Below are positions 1 through 9,300 of a DNA stretch of 10,161 nucleotides, piece by piece. Where the stretch lies: positions 1-10,161 of the forward strand of contig CAZIWX010000087.1 in the NCBI GenBank assembly GCA_964543125.1. The letters run 5' to 3'. The DNA is from CAZIWX01 sp964543125 (lineage in GTDB: Bacteria; Fidelibacterota; UBA8477). A program made the translations under genes and the position numbers. Position 1 is the stretch's first letter. Every line of letters begins with the position of its first letter. The notes under the pieces were generated by a model. The model was not told the DNA's origin. It saw only the letters and a program-made list of their open reading frames with translations, and made no database searches.

Positions 1-3000
1 ATGAATCCCGCCACGCAGGTCCGGTCAAGCCGCTCTTTCGACGGCGATGTAATCTATCGTGACGGTGTGGCTGTTTCCGATACGCTGCCAACCGATACGC
101 TGCACTACACGGATGGCTACATTCCCAATGGTGTGGAATATTGCTACACGGTTTCCGCCGTTTATACCACGGGTGCGGCCTCCAGCGATGAAGCGTGCGC
201 CACGCCCGTCAATCATCCGCCCGCCACACCGGGTAATCTCGTTGGCGTTGTAGGCGATAACCACCTGGTCACGTTGACCTGGGATGCCGTGGCGGATTAT
301 GATTTCGCCACATTCCATGTGTATCGCAATGACACACTGATTGCCAGTGTGGACACAGCCGGATTCACGCAATCACCACCGGTGAGCAATACTTACCAGT
401 ATTATGTGAAATCCTACGATACCGGCGGGATGGAATCCGAAAGGTCAAATGCGGTGACGCTGATTGTGGGTGAAGCTCCACCCATGAACCTGGCGGCTGA
501 TGGTGATTATGACACGCATATTGCCTTAAGCTGGCGCGCTCCCGGCGCCGGGGGCGTGGAAACCGAATTTCGTTATGACGATGGCGTGGTCACGGGTCAG
601 TTGGGATTTGGCCAAAACCCGGCCGCCATAATGGGTGCGGCCTGGCCGGAGAACGCCACTTTAACCCGCGTGACCTGGTATCTCACCAACGAAGGTGGGC
701 CGCATACTCAGGTCAATATCTATATCTACGGGCTGGATGGCTCGGGCGTGCCCGATGTCAATCAGGTGCTCTACATTTCCGATCCGATCGATAACACGGA
801 CGATCAATGGAATGAATTCGAATTGCCGGATGCCGTGGGAGCACCCAATGGTTTCTTCGTCGGTATCCTGACGCCTAACCTCTTCACAGGTCTAGCCACG
901 GATGACGGAATTGGCGAACCCTGGGTATTTCAACCGGGCACCATGTGGGGTAATGCCGATATCGCCGCTGGTAATGCCTGGCTGGATATCGGTCCCGCCG
1001 GATTTCCGGTGAATTTCCTGATCCGGGCCTTTGGGACCAACAATGCCGCCCTGGCGACGAACTACCATGTGCGTGAGCACCTGGTCACCAAGGAACAGTA
1101 TCGCCAGATGCAGTATTCCCGGTTGGCCGAACCGGTGGTCACCACCAATCAACCCGTGGTGCGGACGCCAATCCATCCGAATACCCGCGATATTGCCCAC
1201 TTCAATGTCTACCAGGACGGCGATCTGATTGGATCACCCCCGGAGCCCCTGTTTGATGCGCCGGTGGCCGAGAATATCGATTACATTTTCTATGTAACGG
1301 CCGAGTACGACAATGGTGTGGAATCCATTCCCTCCAATGAAGTCGTCGCCCGCGCCAATATGGCGCCGGGTGCGCCAACCGAATTTAGCGCTACGGTTTT
1401 GGGCAGCTCGGTCCAGTTGGATTGGGTTGATCCGGTGGTAAATGCGGATGGGTCGCCCTGTATCGATCTACAAGGCTTGAAACTGTACCGCGACGATACC
1501 TTTATTGCCAATATCGATCCGCTGGAATGGCTATACATCGATGCCGGCCTTCCGGATGGTCAGCATACCTATGAGTTGAAGGGCTTTGATGAAGTGCCCA
1601 ATATCGGTCCTCCTGCTGGCGCGAATGCGTGGATTGGTCCGGCGCCGACGATCTTTGATTTCGAGAACGGCATTATTCCGGACGGTTGGACCCAAACCAA
1701 TCCAAATCAGGTGCCCTGGCAGGTGGGAACCGCCGCGGATGCCACCAGTACCTACTGGGCGCCACCGGATAATGGTGGTCTGATCGCCTTTATTAACGAT
1801 GATGCACCGGGCTCGGGGTTTGACGGCAATAACATGCTGGTCACGTCGCCCTTTGATCTATCCTTGTCCGGTGAGGTAACGCTGGTCTTTGATTGCTTCT
1901 TCGATGCAGCCTGGGGTTCCCTGGCCGATGTGGAGTACCGGATCGGCGCCACCGGAAGCTGGCAGCCACTGTACACGGTTCCGGCGGCTGACAACTGGAC
2001 CCCTTACAGTATCGATCTGTCGGCCCTGGCCGGTCAACCGGAAGTCTACTTAGGCTTCCACCACGACGACGGTGGCGGTTGGGCCGGTGGCTGGGCGGTT
2101 GACAATATTGAGATTCAGGGACTGGTTACTGCTATCATGGGTGATCTGGACGGTGATGCCCAGTTGACCATTACCGACCTGAATCGCATGGTCGAAATTC
2201 TGCTCTACCTCGGTGACGATCCCACCCCGGACGAAATGCTGGTTATGGACCTGAACTACGATGGCGTAAACAATGTCCTGGATGCCGTCCAGCTCGTGGA
2301 AGCCATTCTCAATTCGCCCAGCCTGGCCAAAGACGCCACGCTGCCGGCTTCACCGGTGGGGATCAGTGTACCGGATGTAAAACTCCGGAATGATACCGAA
2401 CTCTGGCAGAATATTCCGGTCAGGCTCAATTGGGCCGGTGGTTTTGCCGGATTCCAGGCAACCCTGACCTATCCCGCCGACCGCCTCGAGATCGGTACGC
2501 CGGCCTTTGCGGACGCCAAAGCCAAGGTGCAGGTATTTAGCGCGGCCGGTGAGGGTGAACTGCGCTTCATGCTGTTGAAACCTCTGGGCGGACTGATCCG
2601 GGCGCCGGAAGGCATACTGGTGAATCTGCCGGTGCGGGTGAAGACCGCTGAAGAGGGCCCGCTGGACTTCGCGCTGACCGAGGCCGTGCTGGCCGCCAGT
2701 GGGAGTCAGGCAATCGGTAATACGATCACGTTGGGTAAGGTTGAAGTATCCAGACCGCTCCCCAAGACCTATGCGCTGGCCCAGAATTATCCGAATCCGT
2801 TCAACCCGGCCACGACCATTAAATACCAGTTGCCGAAAGATGGCCGGGTAAGCCTAATCGTTTATAACATGTTAGGGCAGGTGGTGCGCACCGTGGTGAA
2901 TGAGCGGCAGACCGCCGGTTATTACCAGGTCCAGTGGAATGGTTTGAACGAGCGCGGTCAGGCGGTGCCCACCGGTGTTTATATCTACCAGATACGCTCC

Positions 3001-3042
3001 GGTAATTTCACCAAGACCTTGAAAATGGCTTACATCAAATAG
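1..3042 (+). CDS. 5'-truncated T9SS-exported multi-domain surface protein (FN3, cleaved-adhesin, dockerin, cohesin, sorting domain)
   Basis: This is probably a cell-surface adhesive or scaffold protein; no catalytic motif is visible. The visible 1013 residues contain, in order: the second half of an FN3 domain (about 17-69, with YRDG and a probable disulfide pair C48/C66); FN3 (71-157); an FN3 (160-452) split after W178 by a jelly-roll-like module (188-347) and a linker, resuming at F401-N-V-Y; FN3 (455-549); a cleaved-adhesin-like beta-sandwich (552-707); a dockerin (714-772); a cohesin-like domain (788-918); and a T9SS type A sorting domain (921-1013, YPNPFNP at 930-936). It ends in tandem stops TAG-TAA. 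T9SS cargo needs an N-terminal signal peptide. None is present, and the protein opens mid-domain, so the ATG at base 1 is most likely an internal codon and the gene continues upstream. The family assignment is by motif reading. The reading frame and the C-terminal domain are very secure, and the individual FN3 boundaries are approximate. Confidence 0.93.
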   Translation: MNPATQVRSSRSFDGDVIYRDGVAVSDTLPTDTLHYTDGYIPNGVEYCYTVSAVYTTGAASSDEACATPVNHPPATPGNLVGVVGDNHLVTLTWDAVADYDFATFHVYRNDTLIASVDTAGFTQSPPVSNTYQYYVKSYDTGGMESERSNAVTLIVGEAPPMNLAADGDYDTHIALSWRAPGAGGVETEFRYDDGVVTGQLGFGQNPAAIMGAAWPENATLTRVTWYLTNEGGPHTQVNIYIYGLDGSGVPDVNQVLYISDPIDNTDDQWNEFELPDAVGAPNGFFVGILTPNLFTGLATDDGIGEPWVFQPGTMWGNADIAAGNAWLDIGPAGFPVNFLIRAFGTNNAALATNYHVREHLVTKEQYRQMQYSRLAEPVVTTNQPVVRTPIHPNTRDIAHFNVYQDGDLIGSPPEPLFDAPVAENIDYIFYVTAEYDNGVESIPSNEVVARANMAPGAPTEFSATVLGSSVQLDWVDPVVNADGSPCIDLQGLKLYRDDTFIANIDPLEWLYIDAGLPDGQHTYELKGFDEVPNIGPPAGANAWIGPAPTIFDFENGIIPDGWTQTNPNQVPWQVGTAADATSTYWAPPDNGGLIAFINDDAPGSGFDGNNMLVTSPFDLSLSGEVTLVFDCFFDAAWGSLADVEYRIGATGSWQPLYTVPAADNWTPYSIDLSALAGQPEVYLGFHHDDGGGWAGGWAVDNIEIQGLVTAIMGDLDGDAQLTITDLNRMVEILLYLGDDPTPDEMLVMDLNYDGVNNVLDAVQLVEAILNSPSLAKDATLPASPVGISVPDVKLRNDTELWQNIPVRLNWAGGFAGFQATLTYPADRLEIGTPAFADAKAKVQVFSAAGEGELRFMLLKPLGGLIRAPEGILVNLPVRVKTAEEGPLDFALTEAVLAASGSQAIGNTITLGKVEVSRPLPKTYALAQNYPNPFNPATTIKYQLPKDGRVSLIVYNMLGQVVRTVVNERQTAGYYQVQWNGLNERGQAVPTGVYIYQIRSGNFTKTLKMAYIK
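562..1041 (+). other. Jelly-roll-like module inserted inside an FN3 domain
   Basis: Residues 188-347 of the first protein begin with a YDDG motif and end with FLIRAFG. In between are alternating hydrophobic strands and a YGLDGSGVPD turn. The module lies between the FN3 B-strand (LSW at 176-178) and the C-strand (FNVYQDG from 401). A related module sits in the same relative place near the C terminus of the second protein (WDDG to FMIRAF). I do not know a family name. The beta-sandwich fold is inferred from the strand pattern. Confidence 0.6.
1654..2121 (+). other. Cleaved-adhesin/MAM-like domain of the first protein
   Basis: Residues 552-707 have the layout of cleaved-adhesin domains, as found in gingipains and HagA. 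An FDFENG-IPDGW opening is followed by a DDAPGSGFDGNN stretch, then a TSPFDLS strand and a final GFHHDDGGGWAGGWAVDNIEI strand. Three diverged copies occur in the second protein, and the copy at 8399-8902 shares the closing GFHYNDNGGWAYGLGVDDI pattern most closely. The likely role is adhesion or ligand binding at the surface. Confidence 0.65.
2140..2316 (+). other. Type I dockerin-like pair of calcium-binding repeats
   Basis: Residues 714-772 contain two EF-hand-like loops with the spacing of dockerin repeats. The first has D715, D717, D719 and D726, and the second has D750, N752, D754 and D761. Each loop is followed by an amphipathic helix (LNRMVEILL and AVQLVEAIL). All calcium ligands expected at loop positions 1, 3, 5 and 12 are present. 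Dockerins bind cohesins; here a cohesin-like domain follows directly in the same chain. Confidence 0.8.
2362..2754 (+). other. Cohesin-like domain
   Basis: Residues 788-918 show a cohesin-like pattern: an opening strand with IPVRLNW, then GFAGFQATLTYPADRLEI, a central GELRFMLL strand, an EGILVNLPVRVK strand, and a PLDFALTEAVLA strand. In known cohesins the corresponding elements are GFQFxLxYDPxxLEV and LxxIxFKVK. The placement between dockerin and sorting domain is common in FCB surface proteins, so this could also be a cohesin-fold spacer that does not bind dockerin. Confidence 0.6.
2761..3039 (+). other. T9SS type A C-terminal sorting domain
   Basis: Residues 921-1013 carry YALAQNYPNPFNPATTI, then a YxLPKDGRVSLIVYNMLGQ strand pair, VVRTVVNERQTAGYYQVQWNG, VPTGVYIYQI, and a terminal basic KTLKMAYIK. 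This is the standard order for the domain that directs cargo through the type IX translocon, where it is usually removed during surface attachment. It is the best evidence in the window for taxonomic origin. Confidence 0.95.
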
Positions 3043-3065
3043 TAAGTCTTTGATATATAATACTA

Positions 3066-3160
3066 TAAAGTGCCCCGGGGTTTTTAAAATAAATTCCGGG
3101 GCGTGGGATTTAGATCACGGTATTAACAAAGATTTCGGTTGAATCCCTAAAGTGCCGGGG
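3066..3160 (+). repeat. Short direct repeat TAAAGTGCC(CC)GGGG in the intergenic region
   Basis: TAAAGTGCCCCGGGG at 3066-3080 recurs as TAAAGTGCCGGGG at 3148-3160, about 80 bases apart and differing by two C residues. The first copy forms the left arm of the GC hairpin. The second has no obvious partner arm. It may be a decayed duplication of a terminator-like element or chance. Confidence 0.4.
3072..3102 (+). terminator. GC-rich hairpin downstream of the first gene
   Basis: GCCCCGG (3072-3078) pairs perfectly with CCGGGGC (3096-3102). Two G-T pairs and three T-A pairs extend the stem to 12 bp around a 7-base AT loop. It starts 29 bases after the TAG stop. No T-run follows the stem, only ATTTAG a few bases later, so it may act as a terminator or an mRNA 3'-end stabiliser rather than a classical intrinsic terminator. 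Confidence 0.5.
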
Positions 3161-3164
3161 ATAG

Positions 3165-3187
3165 TTTTGATCAACAATCGATCAAAA
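3165..3187. promoter_or_regulatory. Perfect 8-bp inverted repeat upstream of the giant gene
   Basis: TTTTGATC (3165-3172) and GATCAAAA (3180-3187) form a perfect inverted repeat with a 7-base spacer, 66 bases before the start codon at 3254. It could be an operator half-site pair for a dimeric regulator, or a leader hairpin. A weak sigma-70-like pair (TTGAAT at 3139-3144, 17 bases, TAGTTT at 3162-3167) overlaps its left arm, which would suit an operator, but the -10 match is poor. Confidence 0.3.
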
Positions 3188-3244
3188 TGACGAGGGCAAC
3201 TTAGCGCAAACGCGCATGACTTGAATTTACCAAATACAATCACG

Positions 3245-3250
3245 GGAGGA
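3245..3250 (+). promoter_or_regulatory. Shine-Dalgarno sequence GGAGGA deciding the start of the giant gene
   Basis: GGAGGA lies three bases before the ATG at 3254. The spacing is short but usable. The encoded protein then begins directly with a signal peptide (M-W-R-K followed by a hydrophobic core). A longer version starting at TTG 3221 would place 11 polar residues before the signal peptide and leave this site inside the coding region. Confidence 0.75.
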
Positions 3251-3253
3251 TGT

Positions 3254-3316
3254 ATGTGGCGTAAAGGGTTACTAATCGGTTTAGTGCTTTCTTTAACAAT
3301 AGGCCTGGCTTGGGCT
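3254..3316 (+). other. Sec signal peptide
   Basis: The first 21 residues have a basic start (R3, K4), a hydrophobic core (GLLIGLVLSLTIGL) and a small-residue cleavage motif A-W-A before N22. There is no lipobox cysteine, so signal peptidase I cleavage is expected. A charged stretch (22-77) follows before the first folded module and may be a propeptide or spacer. Confidence 0.9.
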
Positions 3317-6300
3317 AACAATACACAGGCTATCGGCGAGGATGATACACCGGTAGGCTTGGTTAAAGCCAAGCTTGAAAATAATCAAATTTTAACCCGG
3401 GCCGAGAAACAACTGGCCGAGGAAAATGGGTTGATTGAAACACCTCAATCAAACCCGGTACGGCCTTCCGCCCGTGTGACGGTTTCCTACCTTACGGAGA
3501 GTTTTGAAACCTGGCCACCGACGGACTGGACCCTTGATCCGGCATCAGGTACTACCGGGGCCTGGGAACAGGATATGGGCGATGATCATGGTCCGGGCAA
3601 TGTCGTAGATGGCACTTACGCGGCCTTTTTTAATGACTACGATTATTCCTCCGGTACAGTCGGAACAATAACGACGCCGGCTGTTGATTTGTCATCGGCC
3701 ACCGCACCCCGGTTAGTATTTTACTACTGGGATTCTGGTGGATCTGACTTTGTAGATGTCCTGGTCTCGACTGATGGCACCGTTTTTAACAGTGTTTACA
3801 ACACTTCCACAACGGTCTCGAGTTGGACGGAGACTATTGTTGATCTTTCCAGTTATGCAGGTAACAGCACGGTTTATATCCAGTTCGCTGGTTCAAGTGT
3901 ATGGGGATACGATAATCCGCATATTGATCTGGTGTCTGTGGAAGAAGCGCCGACTGACCCCATTATCTCACTCTCGGTTTCCGCACTGGATCTCGGTTCC
4001 CTAATTCCGGGGATGTCCTCTGATGCCGTATTGACGATTTCCAACACCGGCGGTGCTGCTTTGAACATTTCTTCCATTACCTCTTCCGACGCCGCCTTTA
4101 CGCTGGATGTTTCGAGTGGTACGGTTGCCGTAGATGGTACTCTGGATGTAACGGTGACCTTTAGCCCAACTGCTTCGGGTGCCTATAGCTCTGACCTGAT
4201 CATTACTTCGGATGCTGCTTCTTCACCCGATACGGTTGCCTTAACGGGTGCGGGCGCACCCACCTCCGGCGGACCGGATAGTGGCGGCTATGCCTGGGCC
4301 AGCAGCTACGATGCCGGCGGCCCGGCCTATAGCTGGATCGACACCACCGGTGCTACCGATGCCGTTATCGCTTACGGGGATGATTATCGCGGTACCATTT
4401 CCTTACCCTTCGCTTTCCGTTTCTATGGCACGGTGTATAATGATATCACCGCCACCACCAACGGCTGGATTGGCATGGGTCCATCCACCAACTACAGCAG
4501 CTCCTACTGGACGAATGATCCGATTCCCGATAGTGGCAGCCCCAACAATATCATCGCCCCCTGGTGGGATGATTTTAAAGCCGGCGATGCACCCGGAAGT
4601 TCTTCATCTGCCCATGGGACTATTTTGTACAAAACAGTAGGAACTGAACCGAACCGTCAATTTGTTGTCATTTTTAACGAGATTGTTCGGGGAACCTATG
4701 ATTCAGACTACTTCACTTTTGAGGTGATTTTTGATGAAGCCACCAGTGATATAACCTTTCAATATGCTGATGTGACCGGAAATACTTCAGCCGATAACGG
4801 TATCGGCGGAACGGTTGGTATCGAAAATGCCGATGGTTCCGATGGTCTCGAAATCTGTTATAATGGTTTACCTCAGGGCGTTTATGCTAACGAAGCGATT
4901 CACTTTGCCGCCCCGCCGGCGCCAACGGATCCCATTATTGATCTCAGTACCGGTGCTAATGATTTCGGCAGCGTGTATGCTGGTGGTTCGGCCGCTTATG
5001 ATGTGACCATTACTAATACCGGCGGCGCTGATCTGGTGATTACCGGCGTTACGGTTGCCGCGCCTTTCAGCAGCAGCTACAGTGGTACGATTGCTCCGCT
5101 TGCCTCGGAGGTGGCCACGATCAGTTTTAATCCCACCGTGGCTGGCGATTTTGCTGAAACACTCGCATTTGATATCAGTGGAACCTATACGGGTATCGAT
5201 ACGATCGCCTTAACCGGCTCGGCTTATGATGTCGTGGTGGGTCTCAGCGAAGATTTTGAGGGCACGACTTTCCCGCCGGCCAACTGGGCTACAGCAACCA
5301 CCGATGCCGGCGGCGACGGCTGGGGCATTGGTGATGGAACCACACATGGTCCGGGGTCGGTCCATGGTGGCGTCCAGGCAGCCATGGCCGATATCTACTG
5401 GATGAGTTCCGGTACCTTCGCGGACTTATGGACGCCGGTGGTTGACCTGACTGGTTTTGCAGCACCACAGCTTAGCTTTTGGTGGCAGAGTACAACTAGC
5501 AGTTCTCCGGTACCCAATCTGACGATCAATATGTCCATCGATGGTGGAGCAAGCTGGTCAGAGATTTATAATCAGGATGCCGATGGTTCGGCTGATAGCT
5601 GGACCAACGTTCAAATCCCGTTAACGGGTGCTACGGCTACAACCCAATTTGATTTTATGGCAACCAGTGATTATGGCTCCTACAATCTCTTCTTGGATGA
5701 CGTTGTGGTAGAAGAAGCTCCCGCGCAGCCCTCCACCTCGCTATTCTTCTCAGAATACGAAGAAGGCTCCAGCAACAACAAAGCGCTGGAGATTTACAAT
5801 GGCACCAATGCCACCGTGAATTTGAACGAATACCAGATTGCTCAGTCCACCAACGGCGGTGGCTGGCAATATTACCACCTGTTCCCGGATACAGCAGTGC
5901 TGGATCCGGGCGATGTCTGGGTCATGGTAACCGATACCTGGTTCCCGGCCGAAACAGCGATTGCCGACGAAATCCTGTCCTATCCTGATCTGGTTTTTTT
6001 CAATGGCGATGACGCCCGCGGACTGATCCATATCTCAGGTACGGATACCACCTTGATTGATGTTATTGGCGTACCCACCGAAGATCCGGGCGCCGGTTGG
6101 GTGGTGGCCGGTATTGCCGATGCGACCAAAAACCATACCCTGATCCGTAAAGCCGATGTTACCGCCGGTAACTGGGGCGACTGGGCCACGTCGGCCGGAA
6201 CCGATGCCGGCAATTCCGAATGGGTGGTTCTGGATCAGAATGTACACAACTTCCTGGGCGCCTGGCCGGTAATCGACCTCAACGAACCCAATGACATTCT

Positions 6301-9300
6301 CGCGGATGCGGTACCTCTCATGAGCGGTGATACCGTTTTGGCCGCGGTTGATCCCGCCGGCGATGTGGATCTGTATTCCTTCACATTGACGGAAGATTCC
6401 CAGGTTACCATCGACATGCTCATCAGCGGCTACTCCAGCCTGGATGGAAAACTCCGGTTAATGGACAGCGACAGCGGGTCGATCAGCTACGCGGATGATG
6501 GATTTAGCGGTGGTGATGAACAAATTGTCCAGATTCTGGGCCCCGGCACCTACTATGTCGCAGCCGGCTATTGGGGCGATGTTGCCCGGTCATCCACCGG
6601 GGCCTATGCAATGGCTTTCCATTCCGCACCCTACACGATCCAACCGGGCGAGGATTGTGAACACGCGATTGATGTCACTGAAGGCACAATCACGGGCACC
6701 GAACCTCCCCTGTGGTACAGTTATACCTCCACGGTTGATGGTTCCATGACGATTACCTCCGATATCAATGGACAGTCAAACGATACCAAAGTCTATGTCT
6801 ATGATGCCTGCGGCGGTGCTTACATTGATTATGATGATGATGGCGGTACCGGTTTTACATCATTGCTGAATGTGGACATCACCGCCGGCGCCACCTACTA
6901 CATTTTCTGGAGTGATCAGTGGTCCAGTGACGTTTTTGATTGGTCGCTTACGGTGCAAGCCGGTCAACCCGACTTTATCGTGAGTTCCATGACCATGGCG
7001 GGTGACACTCTCAGCGTGGAAGTAACCAACCAGGGTACTGCTGACTCACCGGGTTATTTCGGAACTGATTACCACGGTCTTTATATAGACGGTGGCTATA
7101 TGGGCTATATCGCCGAGTCGGGACTGGCCCTGGCGGCAGGCGCCTCGTACACCTACCAGGTGTCCGGTTTCAACTGGGACAACCTGGGATCCGGCGATCA
7201 CGAAATTCTTTTCGTTTGTGATGTAGACAATGATGTAACCGAAGCAGACGAACTGAATAACCGCGATTCGATCATGATTAATATTCCCGTTCCACCGGCC
7301 ACCCCGCGCAATCTCATTGCCATGGCTGGCGAAGGACATGTGGATTTGAATTGGGATCCCACACCGGATGAAGCCTTGAATCCGCCTGTGGTTACGGTTG
7401 CCCTGGGCGGTGTTACGGACGAAAAAGTCAAGAATGTTCAGGATGATCCGGTCGTGACTGCCAAGTGGGATCGGATTCACGCCGAGCAGAACGCTACCCG
7501 TGATGCCCGGACCACCGGTGACGATTGCTCCGATCCATTTGTGGTGACAACGCTGCCGTTTAACGAAACCGGTTCAACCGCCGGTTTCAACAACAGCTTT
7601 GCCTATGGAAACGGTAATGATGTGGTTTATCAGGTTACGGTCGCGGAAGCCGGCTATCTGACTGCCAGCACTTGTGCCGGAACTACCGGCGACACCAAGA
7701 TTCAGATTTATGCCGCTGATTGCACCACCCTGCTGGATCAAAACGATGACTTTTGCGGCCTCCGCTCTCAAGTGACCGTACCGGTTACGCCGGGTGATTA
7801 TATGGTCGTGGTTGATGGCTATTCCGCCGGTGATGTTGACTATACAGTCGATATTACCTACGATGCCGTTTTGCCGGCTCCGGATTTGACCATTACCAGC
7901 ATGTGGCAGGATGGCGATGGGGTCTTTGCCCAGGTGACCAATATTGGTACTCAGGATGCAACCTCGGAGTCCGCTCACTGGTTCATTAACGGAACGGATG
8001 TGGGATATCTCTATCCGGCTGCCTTGGCGCCCACCGAATCGGATACGGTTGGTCTGATCGGCCTGACCTATGCCAACCTGGGTGCGGGTGATTTCAATAT
8101 CGTTTTGGAAGTCGATTACTGGGATTATCTGGATGAGAGTGATGAGACGAACAATATTGACTCTATCCTGATTCATTTTGATCCACCCACCTATATTCCG
8201 GTTTACAATGTATACCGGGATGGCTTCCTGGTCGCTGATAGTCTGGAACCGGTTGGCCTGGATTTCCATGGCGCCTTTACCGATTTTGACATGACCCTGG
8301 ATGTGGAGCACTGCTACACGGTCACCCAGATATTGCCAGATAGCACCGAGTCTGATTCTTCCAATGAAGCATGTGCCACACCTTGGTCACCCATTTTCGG
8401 AGATTTCCCATTTGCGCAGGATTTTGAGAGTTTCTTACCAGGTGACCCATTCCCGGCCGGTTGGTTTGACGAAGAACTTGGAACACCCGATGGCCCGAAC
8501 TGGGAAATTGGTGACTCGGTGTATTTTAACTCTAATGCCTCCAATTTATGGCGTCCACAAGCTCACACCCAATATGCGGGAATTGATGATGATGCGGTAA
8601 ATGGCCAGAATGGTAATGAAATTCTATGGACACCATGGTTTGATCTGACGGGTACAACGGCACCACGCGTACTGTTTGCCTACACAGCTCGAGGAGGAGC
8701 AGGTAGTGAATTGATCGTTCAACCAATGGGCGGTGAAGCAGCTCATTATCCGTTGGTTAATAATGATCCAACGTGGGATGGTGCGCAATTCGATCTGACA
8801 CAGTTCGTTGGAATGTCAGTCAAGATCGGTTTCCACTATAATGATAATGGCGGTTGGGCTTATGGTTTGGGTGTTGATGACATCTTAGTCGATGAAGCAC
8901 CTGCACCGGGTACGATTGCCGGTACGGTCAGCGCCGTGGACGGTAACGGTCTCGGCTATGCGGTACTCAATTTCGATAGCGACCTGTTTCATCTGACAAC
9001 CCAGGCCGATGCCAACGGTGTCTATAGTATGGATCTGCCGGCCGGCGTTTATAATGTCCACGCCTGGGCCCTGAACCATGCGGGAACCGACACAGCGGGT
9101 GTTGTGGTCGAATCCGGAGTTACCAGCACGCTCGATTTTACGCTGAATCTGCGCTTACCGCGTCCGCAGGGTCTGCATCGGGCCATGTCGGAACCGGGGA
9201 GCATTTCCCTGGCCTGGGCACCGCCATTACCCATGGGCCAATTGAAATGGGACGATGGCACCTTTGAAGGCTTCTGGTGGGTGAATACTCCCTCCAGCAC

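Noticed and set aside
1..3. ATG at base 1 as the true start of the first gene
   Set aside because: The protein opens in the middle of an FN3 domain and has no signal peptide, although its C-terminal T9SS domain requires export through Sec.
3235..3240. TACAAT as a -10 promoter element
   Set aside because: Transcription would begin at or inside the Shine-Dalgarno site, and the -35 position (GCGCAT) is poor.
3221..3253. Alternative TTG start at 3221 for the giant gene
   Set aside because: It would put 11 polar residues ahead of a clear signal peptide and bury the GGAGGA site; ATG at 3254 fits both signals.
7574..8311. Long minus-strand open frame of 245 codons
   Set aside because: It lies wholly opposite the PPC-CARDB and FN3 coding region, and its translation is an I/H/N/R-rich mirror of the plus strand with no recognisable motif.
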